Shown: positions 46,036 through 58,408 of the stretch, piece after piece
Position numbering within the stretch: the first letter of the stretch is position 1
Layout of the letters: every line of letters begins with the position of its first letter
Assembly: GCA_945910005.1 (NCBI GenBank)
Contig: OX246741.1
Location: 43,178,670 to 43,242,669, forward strand
Direction: 5' to 3'
Length of the DNA stretch: 64,000 nucleotides
From: Isoperla grammatica
Taxonomy: Eukaryota > Arthropoda > Insecta > Plecoptera > Perlodidae
Notes under the pieces: generated by a model
What the model saw: the letters and a program-made list of their open reading frames with translations, nothing else
Told to the model about the DNA's origin: nothing
The model's database searches: none
Program-made: the position numbers and the translations under genes

Positions 46036-47652
46036 GATATTAGATATAATATGTACTGTATGCATCTCCACGATATCTTACATTTTGAGAAGAAAAGGAG
46101 GCCTGTCTCTACTGGTTGACCAGATCTTACATGATGGCCTGATTAAGCCAAATGTGGGCATATGATAAAAAAAAAAAACATTTTGATATCAAGATATTAA
46201 GCGAACCGAAGCATGAGTTACGTCATACGAGGATTAACAGAAAGTTATAATTCATAAAACTTGCAAACCGGAAGTGTTGTAGAGTAATTGAAAAAAATAA
46301 ATCATCACTTTTTGAGTTATACTTTTTGAATTACTTGTTTGAGAATGTACTTTAATTGTAATTTAATTACTTTTTTGAGTAATTGCGTACTCATTTTCAA
46401 TTGCAATTCCTTTTTAGCAATACCTGTTATGGGGTGCCTACAGCTTTATCTGCTATGCCCTCTTCTGGTTATGTTAGGGTGTTTGGATGGTTGGGAAGGA
46501 GCAGTGGCGGCCCGACCCCCTTGATATGCCCGGGGCCAAATTCGTAGCATATACCACCCACCACCGACGGCGTGGAAATCGACTTCGGGTGCGAATGAAT
46601 GGGGGGTGTGGGGGGGAGACCCCCCACAACAGCGCCGCAGGCGAAAAATTTGTATTTAGTTTTTTTAATGTGGATTTAAGCGTTTGTAGGTTGAGTAGAG
46701 GCAGTCTGGAAATGTGTAACTTGTGTTTGCTTTTCAGGTTTTCTTCCATTGTAAGTGTCATGCATAGATGCATGGCTCTTAAATAATTTCTTATTTTTGA
46801 TTCTTTGCAATTGAATAGGATTAAGAGGGAGGGGTGGAAAATGTTCATAACACGTTATTAGTTTAGAATGAAATAAAAAGAAAAGTTGTTCTGATAAAGT
46901 TATGTGTTGTTAATTAACACAAATGTGTTATTAAACACATAATTATAATTTGAAACGTTGGTGAGCCGACAGTAAGCAAGCGCCAAATACAATTACTGAC
47001 TTCACCAATATACATGGTAATATTTAAATTCAAAATGTTTAAGTTTTTTCGTGTTATGTAATATTGACTATTCATTTATTGTAGACAATTAAAAGGCCTA
47101 TGGGATTTAATTTATTTTAAAAAAGATAACTGGATTTTATCAGTATACGCATTAAGGTATTCTAGACAGTATTCATTATGGCGTAATGGGATGGGGTGAA
47201 GATTCGAAGTCAGGAGGGTTGTTGGGCGATGCCACGGCCACTAGAGGTGGTTATTTCACGTTTTATACACACCTTTAAAAATCGAAACTTAAGTTATCGG
47301 CGTAAAAATATGAATATGTTAAATATTTACAAATTACATTGCTAAACCTTAATCTGATTTTACCTGATTATGAAAAAAGTTAATGCTATTTTATAAACAT
47401 AATGGCACTACGCTTATGATAATACTTCTTTCGTGTTGGTGCAGGTCTATATTTTTTAATGTTAAACGCACTAATGTAAAACACACTCATGAAAACTCTG
47501 ATATTTTCATAAATATGGCAGAGTTTACATAAGTATCTAAGTATACTCTTAACCAAACAGAAGGAGCACTTGTGATTTTGACACTTATTTAAACAGCAGA
47601 ATTTTGGAGAGTAGTGTAGACCTGGAAGGGATGGACAGTAATAGGACGCTCG

Positions 47653-48094
47653 CAGGGGCGGACTGGGATAAAAAGGCTCGGGATGATGGGTTTCGGGGGG
47701 GCTAGCACGAGGCGGCGTGGCGCAGCTGGGGTCTGGGGCGAAGCCCCAGCCGCCGGAGGCAAATACGGCGAAGGCGTAAAAAATTTGTTGGGGGTTGCAT
47801 TGAACTTTATGGCCTAAAATACGATTTTAGAGCGCTTTTAACATAGGCCACACTACCAGTAGCAAAATAATTTCAATTATATTCAATTAAATACATTGAA
47901 TATTTTCAATAAATATTACAATAAATTCAATCATAATTTCAAAATAATACTTATAGAGTGGGGTTAAGATTTTTATCAATATACAAAGAAGTATTTACAT
48001 CATAGGAACTTTCTGGTGGCAGCTCTGGGGCCCGGATTTGCCCAAGGGCCCGGGATGCGATCGCATCCCAGCATCCCTAGCCAGTCCGTGCCTG
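47653..48094. mobile_element. hAT-like non-autonomous element, family F copy F1 (nested in G1)
   Basis: 442 bp with termini CAGGGGCGGACTGGGAT and, reversed, CAGGCACGGACTGG. Closely related to F2 (48638-49178). Carries hairpin CTGGGGCGAAGCCCCAG (47733-47749). Flanking 8-mers match only imperfectly (GGACGCTC and GGGCGCTC with a one-base shift). Confidence 0.75.
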
Positions 48095-48331
48095 TGGGCG
48101 CTCCCTACAGGCACAGCCCTCTATTTTCTTTTAAGCGCGCAAGTAGAATGTTTTGTTTGTAAATCGTTTTGGCTTTTAAGGAAAGATGATTTTGTACTCT
48201 ATTTTACGCCAAGTTGTTGTATTAGTAGTGTTTCTGTATTAGTTTTTTGTAGATAAGCATTATCATATTCTTTACAACTGATTTTGTTTTACAATTACCT
48301 TTTTAATTTATTTTTTCGACCAACTATACCT

Positions 48332-48372
48332 ACCTACCCACCCACCCACCCACCCACCCACCCACCCACCCC
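48332..48372. repeat. (CCCA)n microsatellite
   Basis: About ten CCCA units within G1. Confidence 0.95.
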
Positions 48373-48637
48373 TTAACGCTCGCGGGGCCATGGCCCCAAA
48401 TTTGTATGGTCGGGCCGCCACTGGGAAGGAGTGTAAGAGCCGAGGGCTGTTAGTAGGACTGAACCCCAGCATTAGCCTTTATGACTGAGGAAAACCTCGG
48501 GGAAAACAGAGCGTTATGTCACTTGACTAAGTGGTAGGTATCAAGGTTTCTAAACACTTTCAAGAAGAGTAGAAAGAAACTTACTTACTGTAAGATTCTG
48601 AGTTAGCTTGTGTAACTTACTTACTTACTTACTTACT

Positions 48638-49178
48638 CAGGGACGGACTGGGATAAAAAGGCCCGGGATGCTGGGTTTTTTTTGGGGGGGGGGGGGGGGG
48701 GCGCACGAGGTAGCGTGGCGCAGCTGGGGTCCGCCGGAGGCAAAAACGCCGAAGGCGCAACCATTTTTTTGGAGTTGCATTGCATTTTTTGACCTAAAAT
48801 GCTATTTCAGGGCGCGATTAACAGAGGCCACCCGACCAGTAGCACTACCGGGCGCGTTATTCAAATTTTAAGAAAACGATATTCGAGGTAGGCCTACGGC
48901 CATTAGTGTTACAGACAAGTGTATGACTGTATGTCACTCGCAAAATGCTAGCGTGCGAGCGGATTTGACAAGGTTTCGGAATTCGGGCAAGGCGCGCGGT
49001 ATTTTAAAATAATACTTATAGAGTGGGGTTAAGATTTTTTTAGCATTATACAGAGAAATATTTACATCGTAGGAACTTTCTGGTGGCAGCCCGGGGGCCC
49101 GGACTGCCAAAGGGCCCGGATTTGCTCAGGGACCCGTGATGCGATCGCATTCCGGCATCCCTAGCCAGTCCGCGCCTG
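48638..49178. mobile_element. hAT-like non-autonomous element, family F copy F2
   Basis: 541 bp with termini CAGGGACGGACTGGGAT and, reversed, CAGGCGCGGACTGG; 8-bp flanks TACTTACT and CACTTACT within an (ACTT)n microsatellite. Homologous to F1 along its length but lacks exactly the 17-nt hairpin; has a G-run at 48686-48701. Confidence 0.8.
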
Positions 49179-49180
49179 CA

Positions 49181-49388
<208 letters not shown>

Positions 49389-49839
49389 GATTACAATATT
49401 CTTATAGTTCATCTTTCAGCTTTGCTGGAACGTTCTCCCGGGCAGGGCTCTTTAGAGCAGATGAAGGAATACCAGGATAAAAACGCGTAAGCCCGAGGGC
49501 TGGGATGATAATAGTAAAATATGTGTGTAAGAAGAATGGAGGTAGAACCTGCTACAGTGGACGTCCGATGACAAGTGTGAAACACGCGGAAAGGAATCTG
49601 AATTAGTGCTCGTCAGTAAGAGTAAGGGGGGGGGGGGGGCGTCTCAGTCTAGGGCTGAACCATTCAGGACCTGGGGCCCCTACTATAGACTGGGACGGAT
49701 CCCGGCACACGCCTCTTCTTTGCAATCCGGGGAAGACGAATATGGACCTCTGGGAACCCTCTCAAGGGACCAGTAGATAGATGGTAGGGAGGAACGAAAA
49801 CCCCACAAAATGTGCAACAAGTAGATGAGTTGTTCATAC

Positions 49840-49953
49840 CTGTTCTTCCCGATGACGAGCTGTCCCAGGATGCCGCCTCTCTCCTGGAAGATGATCGGGG
49901 ACTCCCCGTTCAAGGCCGCCATGGCTCCGCTACGTCGTATGCGGACGTCCGCG
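49840..49953 (-). CDS. GC-rich exon of an unidentified gene
   Basis: 114 nt between acceptor CACGTTACAG and donor GTATGA, phase 2 at both ends (symmetric). Encodes ADVRIRRSGAMAALNGESPI then IFQERGGILGQLVIGKN and two bases of the next codon. Base composition is far more GC-rich than its surroundings, as expected of coding DNA here. No neighbouring exon was identified, and I do not recognise the protein. Its acceptor and first 86 nt are repeated four times upstream (see 49868-50586), which supports it as the original copy. Confidence 0.6.
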
Positions 49954-50586
49954 CTGTAACGTGACAGATCACTCAGATATAACGATAGTATAGACAAGTC
50001 TGTGCATGTCAGACAGCTGCAGGATGCCGCCTCTCTCCTGGAAGATGATCGGGGACTCCCCGTTCAAGGCCGCCATGGCTCCGCTACGTCGTATGCGGAC
50101 GTCCGCGCTGTAACGTGACAGATCACTCAGATATAACGATAGTATAGACAAGTCTGTGCATGTCAGACAGCTGCAGGATGCCGCCTCTCTCCTGGAAGAT
50201 GATCGGGGACTCCCCGTTCAAGGCCGCCATGGCTCCGCTACGTCGTATGCGGACGTCTGCGCTGTAACGTGACAGATCACTCAGATATAACGATAGTATA
50301 GACAAGTCTGTGCATGTCAGACAGCTGCAGGATGCCGCCTCTCTCCTGGAAGATGATCGGGGACTCCCCGTTCAAGGCCGCCATGGCTCCGCTACGTCGT
50401 ATGCGGACGTCTGCGCTGTAACGTGACAGATCACTCAGATATAACGATAGTATAGACAAGTCTGTGCATGTCAGACAGCTGCAGGATGCCGCCTCTCTCC
50501 TGGAAGATGATCGGGGACTCCCCGTTCAAGGCCGCCATGGCTCCGCTACGTCGTATGCGGACGTCCGCGCTGTAACGTGACAGATA
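49868..50586 (-). repeat. 154-bp tandem repeat, about 4.7 copies, spanning exon acceptor and 5' part
   Basis: Units start at 49868, 50022, 50176, 50330 and 50484 and are almost identical (two C/T differences). Each carries the acceptor CACGTTACAG and 86 nt of the exon at 49840-49953. Entering the exon from an upstream copy gives GGILQLSDMHRLVYTIVISE and then TGA. Confidence 0.95.
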
Positions 50587-51723
50587 GGTTGATCTGAGTG
50601 ACAGAAAGTTGAGCCCAGATTTCTCTTTTTTTACACACTATAGAACTGTATTCGACGAGAGCCTACGTCCAGCGGCGACGCTAAATGGGGGTGTGGCGGG
50701 GGAGGTTCACCGTATTAACTCGCGTCTCCACCAACCCCCCCCCACCCCCCTGCCCCGCAAAATTGTTTCACTGGGATAACTCTATACATTGACTAAGGCC
50801 AATTCAGCGCCAAGAGGGACAAGTTTTCTCACTACTCTGCGCTGCTCTCAACCCCAAACCCAAGGTTATAATTGAAACGGGTGCACAAAGAACCGCAGAG
50901 TGCCACCTGTCACGCAAACTACTCTTGCGCCGAATTCTTTTTTTTAACATTTGCAACGGCTTAGTTCTTCAAGTCTCACAAACTATGTACTCAAATCAAA
51001 ATTAGTAAACGGAGTTATATACACAAGCATTATACTTACACATTTAAAATGAATATTTTCTGTATTTGACTAACCATATTATACTGATATTTGTACTTCA
51101 AAAATACATTAAAAAAATCCTAACTGGTAAAATAATTAAGAGAAAGTCACGATACTTATTTAATAGATTAACGAAACGTTGATAAGAGTCCGGTAAAAAA
51201 TTAGAATGCGCCCATTAATAGTTTTCTTTGTTACTGTAGGGCGGTAATGCGAATATTAAACTGCCGGTACGCCCGTATATGGGGACATTTATTTTCAGTT
51301 TCTGTCGGTAGGTAGGTACCTTGAAAACCTATCTATGCAACTGACCAATGATCGAAATCTTGTTTCCAACAAGACATGTCCAGAATGGCCTTAGTCTCTA
51401 TATGATACTGGTTTACATGTAAACAGTGACTTGGGAGCCGTCATGGCAACGAAGCACGATAAATGGTATAAATGTCCTCCACTGGAAATCATTTCTTGTA
51501 ACTGAGTGGGTAGATTATAAATACAAATTTATGTATGCATTTATTATGCAAACATAACAGCGTTAAGTTGTTATTTTCCCCTTATATTTGGACAGTAGGG
51601 CCTATGTTTAATTGATATTAGTTCTACTAAGGTTCGATACAAAACTTCCATGATAATACCAAAACTCTCTAGTCTACGTCACAGTACACTTTACATGACT
51701 TGACAGTAAATTGGGCTAAAGTA
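50587..51723. other. Intergenic or intronic, upstream of the 154-bp array
   Basis: AT-rich with a C-run near 50736-50750; no upstream exon of the 49840-49953 gene could be recognised. Confidence 0.5.
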
Positions 51724-51731
51724 ATACAACA

Positions 51732-52451
51732 TAGTGGTGTAGTGCCAGATTTACCAGTACGTATACGCTTCAGTGGGAAGCTGGAAAGACACATCTTTCC
51801 AGACAAAAAAAGATGGGGGGTTTGGGGGGCGGAGCCCCCCAACAATGGCGCCGCAGGCGATTTAGAAAAAACAGGCTTTTTAGAGTGTGTTTTGAGCGTT
51901 CTAGATACCAATACCGGACTGAATGCAATCCCGAAATACTGCAGTTTTTGTAGTGCAAAACCAGAAAATCCCCAAAACTAATTAGAACTTTGACGAGAAT
52001 TGTTCAGGAATACGTTTTGGGGCTTGGGAAGTGGTTTTGGGAGACACACGCCGCCCGTGACCCGTATATATAGGTATATCTGTTGATACTTGGCTGTTGA
52101 TAATTGACAACGCAATATTTTTGCCGAGCGAGACAATTGTATCCCACTTGGTGTATTGGCGGGACGCGGGACTTAAAATTGAATATCGGGACTCCCAGAT
52201 CCAGGGGTAGTCTTAGAGGAATTGAGGCCTTGTGCCAATTAAATGCCAGTGCCAGAGAGCACAATTTTACCAATGGAGAAAAGTTGACAATCGTGAATAA
52301 TGTGTCCGTCATTCGAGGCATGTTACGACCGTATCATTGCGTATCACTAGTAGGCCCTATCATAACCAAAACCAGTGTGTATACGAAAGTTTTTTAGCCG
52401 GAGCACTGTGTATACGGCGTATACGCCCGTATACACACCACTACACCACTG
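51732..52451. mobile_element. hAT-like non-autonomous element H2
   Basis: 720 bp with termini TAGTGGTGTAGTG and CACTACACCACTG, flanked by a perfect 8-bp duplication ATACAACA (51724-51731, 52452-52459). Subterminal GTATACGC repeats. Contains hairpin TTGGGGGGC/GCCCCCCAA (51822-51842) followed by GCGCCGCAGGCG. No transposase. Confidence 0.9.
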
Positions 52452-52677
52452 ATACAACAATATATTGAACAACAACGTACGCCATCATCCAAAAAAATAA
52501 CACGAATAGTTAGTTGTTGACTCATGTTCATAAAAAGCTTTGCGGGCGGTGGGTGCATGGATTATTATTAGGACTGTTTGTAGTTTGTACACCACCCCTC
52601 GACTTTTGTCGTTTACAATTGCTTTAAAGCTTTAAAATAATCATGTCATTTCTAGAGAGTTTAATGCGCTGTCTTAT

Positions 52678-53156
52678 TAAGCGAGCGAAGCGAGCGTCTT
52701 CACGAGACTCTTATGGCACTTTGATCTGTTTTCTTTTTTTTTTGTATAGACTCTTATGGCACTTCATTATGTTTGTTTTTTGTTTTGTTTTTATGTCTGT
52801 CGATAGCGGTCGAGCGGAAAGTCCGATCAACTTGAAATTTGGACCATCCACAAGCCTCGATGTGGGTTGAAGATGTATAGTTTTGAGGCAAAATCTTTCG
52901 AAAAGTTACAAAATTACACTCAATAACTGTTAGTAACGGTGGCGGACCGCCGCGAAAACACTAGACAGAATGACAACGACAACATTCAACAATATCGGGA
53001 AGTATAATAGCTATGGAAATTAGGAAAAATTTTGAAATGCACATTCTTGAATTGTTGTTAATTGTTGTTTTTATTAGCTTTGAGATCTTTTCGCCAGAAC
53101 GTTCGTAGGTATGGACGCGCTCGCTTATCAACGCGTCAAACAGAGCGTTTTCCTAG
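52678..53156 (+). mobile_element. Helentron-like family A copy A4 (internally deleted)
   Basis: 479 bp with both family termini intact (T|TAAGCGAGCGAAGCGAGCG ... GAGCGTTTTCCTAG|T) but lacking about 300 bp of interior relative to A3. Confidence 0.75.
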
Positions 53157-53820
53157 TTAATATTTCTTTCTTCTTTCAAATCGTTTCTACTTGTGTAGTG
53201 TGTTGTAGAAAAACAAATTTCACAATTAAATTTAACAATAGCTAAAAACGGAAGTATTTAATGGAACAAAAGTACATTTAAAACAAAGAGCACTTCATTT
53301 TTTATTGGTATGATATACTTAGGTTTGCTCTGTAACATTTCAAAATACTTTCAATTCACCAGACGAACATTCGATACCGTTGAAACTAGGCGGTTCTAGT
53401 TACGACTTGAACGTGTGAAAAGGTTGGCAAGGGCAACTCTGACAGACATAGAACCAGTATCAGCCGGTATCTTACACAAAAAAAACCGAGTAATCCAAAT
53501 GAACTTTTGCCCCAATTTGAATGATATCGCGCCTTAGACGTTTGATTGATGTACATATAAGTTATGTTATTGTTATGACTGTCACTGTACCCATCCTGTC
53601 TGCCACTCGATGATCAATTTAACCCGATTATCCTTGACGTTTGCATAGCAACATGATCAATAAGATGTTGATGTTTTCATCTTTGACGAGGGGGGGGGGG
53701 GGGGGGGGGGGACTTATTGCCGCTAAGTAGTCGTTTCGGGAATGCTTTCGTCCCATTTCAGGCGAGGAGCTAGAACAAATTCACTACGTACAATTTGTTG
53801 AGGTCTCTCACAGCAAGAGA

Positions 53821-53990
53821 AGGATAGTATCAGGACCGCCACAAATTGGGTGCGGTAAGTTTTTTGACGGTAACGCACAAGAAAACGTGCAAGCAGGTTT
53901 TCGTCAAAAAACTTAACGCAACCAAATCGTACCAGATAATCGGGAAAAACGTTAGAGGCGGTCCTGACTCCCATGACACTATCTTACTTC
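53821..53990. repeat. MITE family C copy with strong hairpin
   Basis: GATAGTATCAGGACCGCC on the left and GGCGGTCCTGACTCCC...ACTATC on the right enclose the stem AAGTTTTTTGACGG / GTCAAAAAACTT. Same sequence, inverted, lies at 37395-37580. Confidence 0.7.
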
Positions 53991-54032
53991 TTGGTGTGAG
54001 AGACCTTTATCTGTGATTAAGGTATTATACTA

Positions 54033-54334
54033 GCCCCAACGAAAGTATTCGCATACCGATCTCAGGTCATTGTCTACTGCCTCTTTCAACCGCGCCAATT
54101 GAAGAAAAAAAATCAACAGTTACCTGGCGTTCTTTCACACATTCGTAAAAGCATGGTTCGACTTAGTAGAGTGCACAGGCGATTTGGCCACACCCACCGT
54201 TACATGGTTACAGGTAACCGTAGGAAGGTCTTAAATATCCCCAATGGACCTGTTTAGATTAGATGTTAGGAATTAGCGAATTTGTCACCTTGGACTCGGC
54301 TGTGTCGTAAGCATCAGAATACTTTCGTTGGGGC
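54033..54334. mobile_element. MITE family D copy D2
   Basis: 302 bp with terminal inverted repeats GCCCCAACGAAAGTATTC and GAATACTTTCGTTGGGGC. Diverged copy at 38746-39049. Lies 40 bp from a family C element. Confidence 0.75.
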
Positions 54335-57300
54335 GACTTTAGTAGCCCAGCGAACCGCGCAAGACAAGCCCCCGCGAATACGGTTCGCTGGTTGGCTATG
54401 AGCTCCTCGCCTGTCACGAAAGCACGTTTGATCACGTTTTATTGGTTTTATGTAGGCATATTAAAATAAAATAAAAATACATTTATCACAATACAAAATG
54501 AGAAACATACCGATCTAATTATTACAAATTTTGTTAATTTATGTTTTTATTTTTACTTTCTAGTACTTATGATTATGAAACACATTCTGGAGGAAAAAGT
54601 TCATCTGCAGTAAACAACTCTTTTTTGAGAATTAAATGAATATTTTTATTTTTTAAACTCTGTAAAAGAGCTGGAAATTATACAAATAACAGTTTTTAAT
54701 TTTGTCTTTCTATGACGAAAACAACGAGATCTACGAGTGTAAATAATGGCAAAGAAAATACTTATACTCTTACGAAGGAATTTGAGGTTCTGGCTGCTTT
54801 TTTATCTTACATTTCAATCAAAATTAGAAAAGGTCTAACGAAGCAAATGCAAGAGTAAGGTAAAGATAAAACGAACATATTTTTTCGACCTCGACAGGTC
54901 GGTGTCTCAAACAATGACGAACTTCTCGCGAACACTCTGGCATTGTCTCGCATTCACAACCGCATGCCTCAAGTAATTTATATCTGCGCGTATATAAAGA
55001 GATGTTCTTGTCTGCTTTGAATACTGCTTCTCTTCTCCAGCAGCTGGTTCAGAGATGTCTATTCAATTCAGGTCCAACGCGAAGCAAAGATTCCAAACGA
55101 CAATTACTTGAACTTGAGTCGTAGACTAAAACATATATTTGATCAATGAAATAATGAGAAAATTATATATTATAAACTAAATTTCCGTGAGTACATACTC
55201 TCATATAAGTACGATTTTAAAATAGACAATAATTCGTAAAGATGCTGTGCATGGCAAGTGGCAACCATTGAGAGGTTAAGCATGTGAGAAAGAAACGGTC
55301 AAATGCCAACAAACCTGTTTGTAAACGAATTTAAATTTTAACACGTTTTTCAGAGTATACTTACAACAAATTTTATAAACAAGGCTTTACGACTATATCC
55401 CGTTTGGAATAGTCAGAGTGTATCGAACTATCCAAGGCCCACTAAGTAACACTGCACTCAGCAAGTATATCTTTAGGGAATATTTTATTTTCTCTTTTTC
55501 TCTATTTCTTTTTTATAAACGCGGTGGCCCACTGGCATACCCACACTCTTGCAACTATAAGAAATCAATTTGTGGTGAAATTTTATTTTTTAAATTTTTG
55601 TATTGGTTTTGAACACGGTGGCCCAGCGCACAGGCATGTGAACTATTCAGGATAGTAGTAAGTTGTATACTCTCTTGTATTCTCAACTGAACTAGACTTT
55701 CACTTGTTTTCTCAACCATTCTCGACATATGGCGAGTTCCCATGGTCGCGAACATTTACGCGCTGCAACGCTTAACGCTGAGCGCTATAATCTTTGGCAG
55801 TTCCCATCCCTCGGCTTCATCGCCGCGACGCGCAAGGGATTTGATTGTCAGTTGACACACTTTGACTTAAAAATGGCACCCAAGAAAAAGTGGTGTATGA
55901 TTCCAAGGCATACAAATTCTGCATAGGCCTAGGCCCAACGCGGCGCTGTTAAATTGAAATTGCATTCATTTTTTTCGTGGCGCAGCACCGTGAAAACTAT
56001 ACAGCCGGCGCTAAGCTCTCTGGTTGGCTACCGCCACGCGAAAAAAAGCCGAGCATTGACCGTGGGAATGCACCTTTGGATGGGTCAAACTAGTTTAGAT
56101 AGTGTAAGACTATAGGTTATGGACTTATGGTGAAACCTCGTACACTTTATCAAAATTGATAGTAGAAATACAACGAACTAGAATTGTATTTATGTAGTAA
56201 TTTTTCAGTAGTAGGCTATATATATATATATATGTGTGTAACCTAAGTTGTAATTAAATAACTAAGAAACTTATTTATGATATTTTTTAAATTTTATATT
56301 AGTTTATTGTTTTTTGTGTGAATTTTCACTCGAGAATCTCATTTCTAATCCGCGATAGTGAGTGTACATGTAATACGAGTGATTGCTGCACACCACAATA
56401 CCCCATTACGTATGCACGGGGAACAGAAGCAAACAGCGCAAGTATGTCATTACAGCGTAATGTAGGCAAGAGTGCATGTCACACTCAGTACTCAGTGACA
56501 TAATGACATTGCCGCATCTATTCCGGCTCGAGCCAGTCTCAGGCGTTTCTAACTAATTGTTGTTGTTCTTAATTAGGTGCGGAAGGTGTGCAGCAACATT
56601 ACATTACAAATTTAATTTTTAACATTTGAAAAACGGAAATATTTATTGGAACAAACTACAAAGATACACTCATAAGACAGCACTAAATTCTTTAGTTAGA
56701 CGATGCCATATTTTGATTTATTTTGGGACAACTTAACACATTTTAAAGCAATTATTTCAACAGATCGGAATTGGGTGTTTCGCAGGTTACGTTGATATAC
56801 AGTCATAATAATACTAATTGATAACTTATAAATCACATAAATATGTAAATTTAAGTATTGCAAATCGGTTCGACTTTATCAAAATTAGAATTTTATGTAT
56901 ACAATTCGTATAAACTTCGCAATTCTTTGTACAGTATTATATTTATTTATAAAATTGTTTTGATATGCAATGGTACCATTATTATGAGTACATCACATTG
57001 TGTTTTGGGCTTTTCCCCTTTCTGGCATTCGCCACCCCTCCCCCCCCCCCTCCACCCCCAACCCAACTGTTTTACTTGTATTCTTAATTTTTAAACAAAT
57101 AGTGGTTATAATCTAACGGTATTAACACTGGTTGGACGATGCAAATATTTCAAATTTCACTGTAAGACTTCGATAATAATATTTCAGTTATACTCATTAT
57201 TATTGTCTTTATTATTTATGGTTTTGCGAGCTGTAGTATTTGGAGGTTCCACTAGTTTCCGCAGGATATAAGTGTTATTATTATTGTTTTAATGAGCATG

Positions 57301-57595
57301 ACTCTATTCTGTTTCAGTGAAAAGTGCTCAGTGAAAAATTACATTTACGCTTTATTTATAATATGAAATATTAATGCTTTGTGGGGTGTCACAAACGGAT
57401 AATTGTTCTTAATATTATTGATAAACTATTACCACAGACAACTAATTTATCTGTGCTATTACTATTGATAAGGGGGATAAATTCTCTAGAAAATGACATA
57501 ATTTGGCTTAAATTTTTACATTTTTAAAAAGAAATATTACAGACCGAAATCGGAGTTCCTACAGTGCAGGTCAACAAAAAACACCATAATATAAA
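54335..57595. other. Intergenic, no gene recognised
   Basis: AT-rich. A TATATAAAG at 54991 precedes a short ATG frame (MSIQFRSNAKQRFQTTIT, stop) that lacks support. A possible MITE at 55733-56075. Confidence 0.5.
55733..56075. repeat. Possible MITE with GC-rich ends
   Basis: AGTTCCCATGGTCGCG on the left and GACCGTGGGAATGC on the right are partly inverted copies (GGTC/GACC with TTCCCA/TGGGAA), enclosing CGC-rich sequence unlike its surroundings. Confidence 0.35.
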
Positions 57596-58345
57596 CTAAA
57601 AAAACGCTTTGTGTGACGCGTTGATAAGCAAGCGCGTCCATGGCCACGAACTTTCTGGCGAAAAGTTCTCAAAGCTATCGTCATCGATCAATGTAAGCGA
57701 TAAAGATAAAAGTGTAAAAACAACAATTTACAATAATACAAGAATGCGCATTGCAAACATTTTTCTAATTTCCATAGCTATTATACTTCCCAACATTGTA
57801 GAATGCAGTGCTATGTGCGTTGCTAAGAACATTCGTTGTGATTTCATATAGTGTTTTCAACACTGTCCGCCACCATTACCAACACTTATTGATAGCAAAT
57901 AGAAATGTAATTTCTGCCTCTAATACGTATCAGATCGTGTTTAAATTAGTATATTCCTGATCAGACAAAAATTTACTTTAAAATAGCCATCTCACATTTT
58001 GGCGTTACCGTGTTTCGGAAAAAATATTTTGTAGTAACTTTTGTGTGATGTTGTCCCAATACTAATCAGATCGCCATAAAATGAACATATTCTTGAACGG
58101 GAAAATCTTTGTAAAATATGGTTACTTCTATTTCTCATTTTGCCACAATTTTGTTTCAAAATTTTGGTTTTTAGTAACTATAGGCCTAGTGTAACTTTGT
58201 AGCTTTTCGAACGATTTTGCCAAAAAACTACACAACTCAGTCCACATCGAAGCTTGAGGATGATCAAAATTTCAACTTAATCAAACTTTCCGTTCGACTG
58301 CTATCGCGACACATAAAAACAAACAAAAAACGCTTCGCTTGCTTA
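57596..58345 (-). mobile_element. Helentron-like family A copy A5
   Basis: 750 bp in minus orientation. Minus-strand start T|TAAGCAAGCGAAGCG, 3' subterminal CGCTTGCTTA and terminus AAGCGTTTTTTTAG|T. Both inverted-repeat halves carry the same G-to-A-type change, so complementarity is kept. Confidence 0.72.
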
Positions 58346-58408
58346 ATAAACCTACACAAGACCAACCTTGTAACTGCGTGTATTGCAAACGCGATACATT
58401 AAGTTCGA

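Larger units (their letters stand above)
46502..48423. mobile_element. hAT-like non-autonomous element G1, 1.9 kb
   Basis: Termini CAGTGGCGGCCCGACC and GGTCGGGCCGCCACTG, flanked by a perfect 8-bp duplication GGAAGGAG (46494-46501, 48424-48431). Contains the hairpin GTGGGGGG...CCCCCCAC (46608-46627) with CGCCGCAGGCG after it, a nested hAT-like F1 (47653-48094) and a (CCCA)n microsatellite. No transposase recognised. Confidence 0.9.
46411..48512 (-). mobile_element. tRNA-derived SINE copy S5, split by hAT-like G1
   Basis: Two SINE pieces, 46411-46501 and 48432-48512, continue into each other when the insertion at 46502-48423 and one target duplicate are ignored. The right piece contains AGCCGAGGGCTGTTAGTAGG and TATGACTGAGGAAAACCTCG, as in S2. 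The A and B box end is missing. Confidence 0.75.

Noticed and set aside
49420..49486. Possible plus-strand exon (acceptor TTCATCTTTCAG, donor GTAAGC) as exon 2 after 45110
   Set aside because: Joined to the phase-0 exon at 45081-45110 it gives an in-frame TAG after 11 codons; the open frame (LLERSPGQGSLEQMKEYQDK) needs a different phase, so an unseen exon would be required.
54991..55130. TATATAAAG with downstream ATG frame MSIQFRSNAKQRFQTTIT
   Set aside because: The frame ends after 18 codons with no donor site; TATA-like strings are frequent in this AT-rich DNA.
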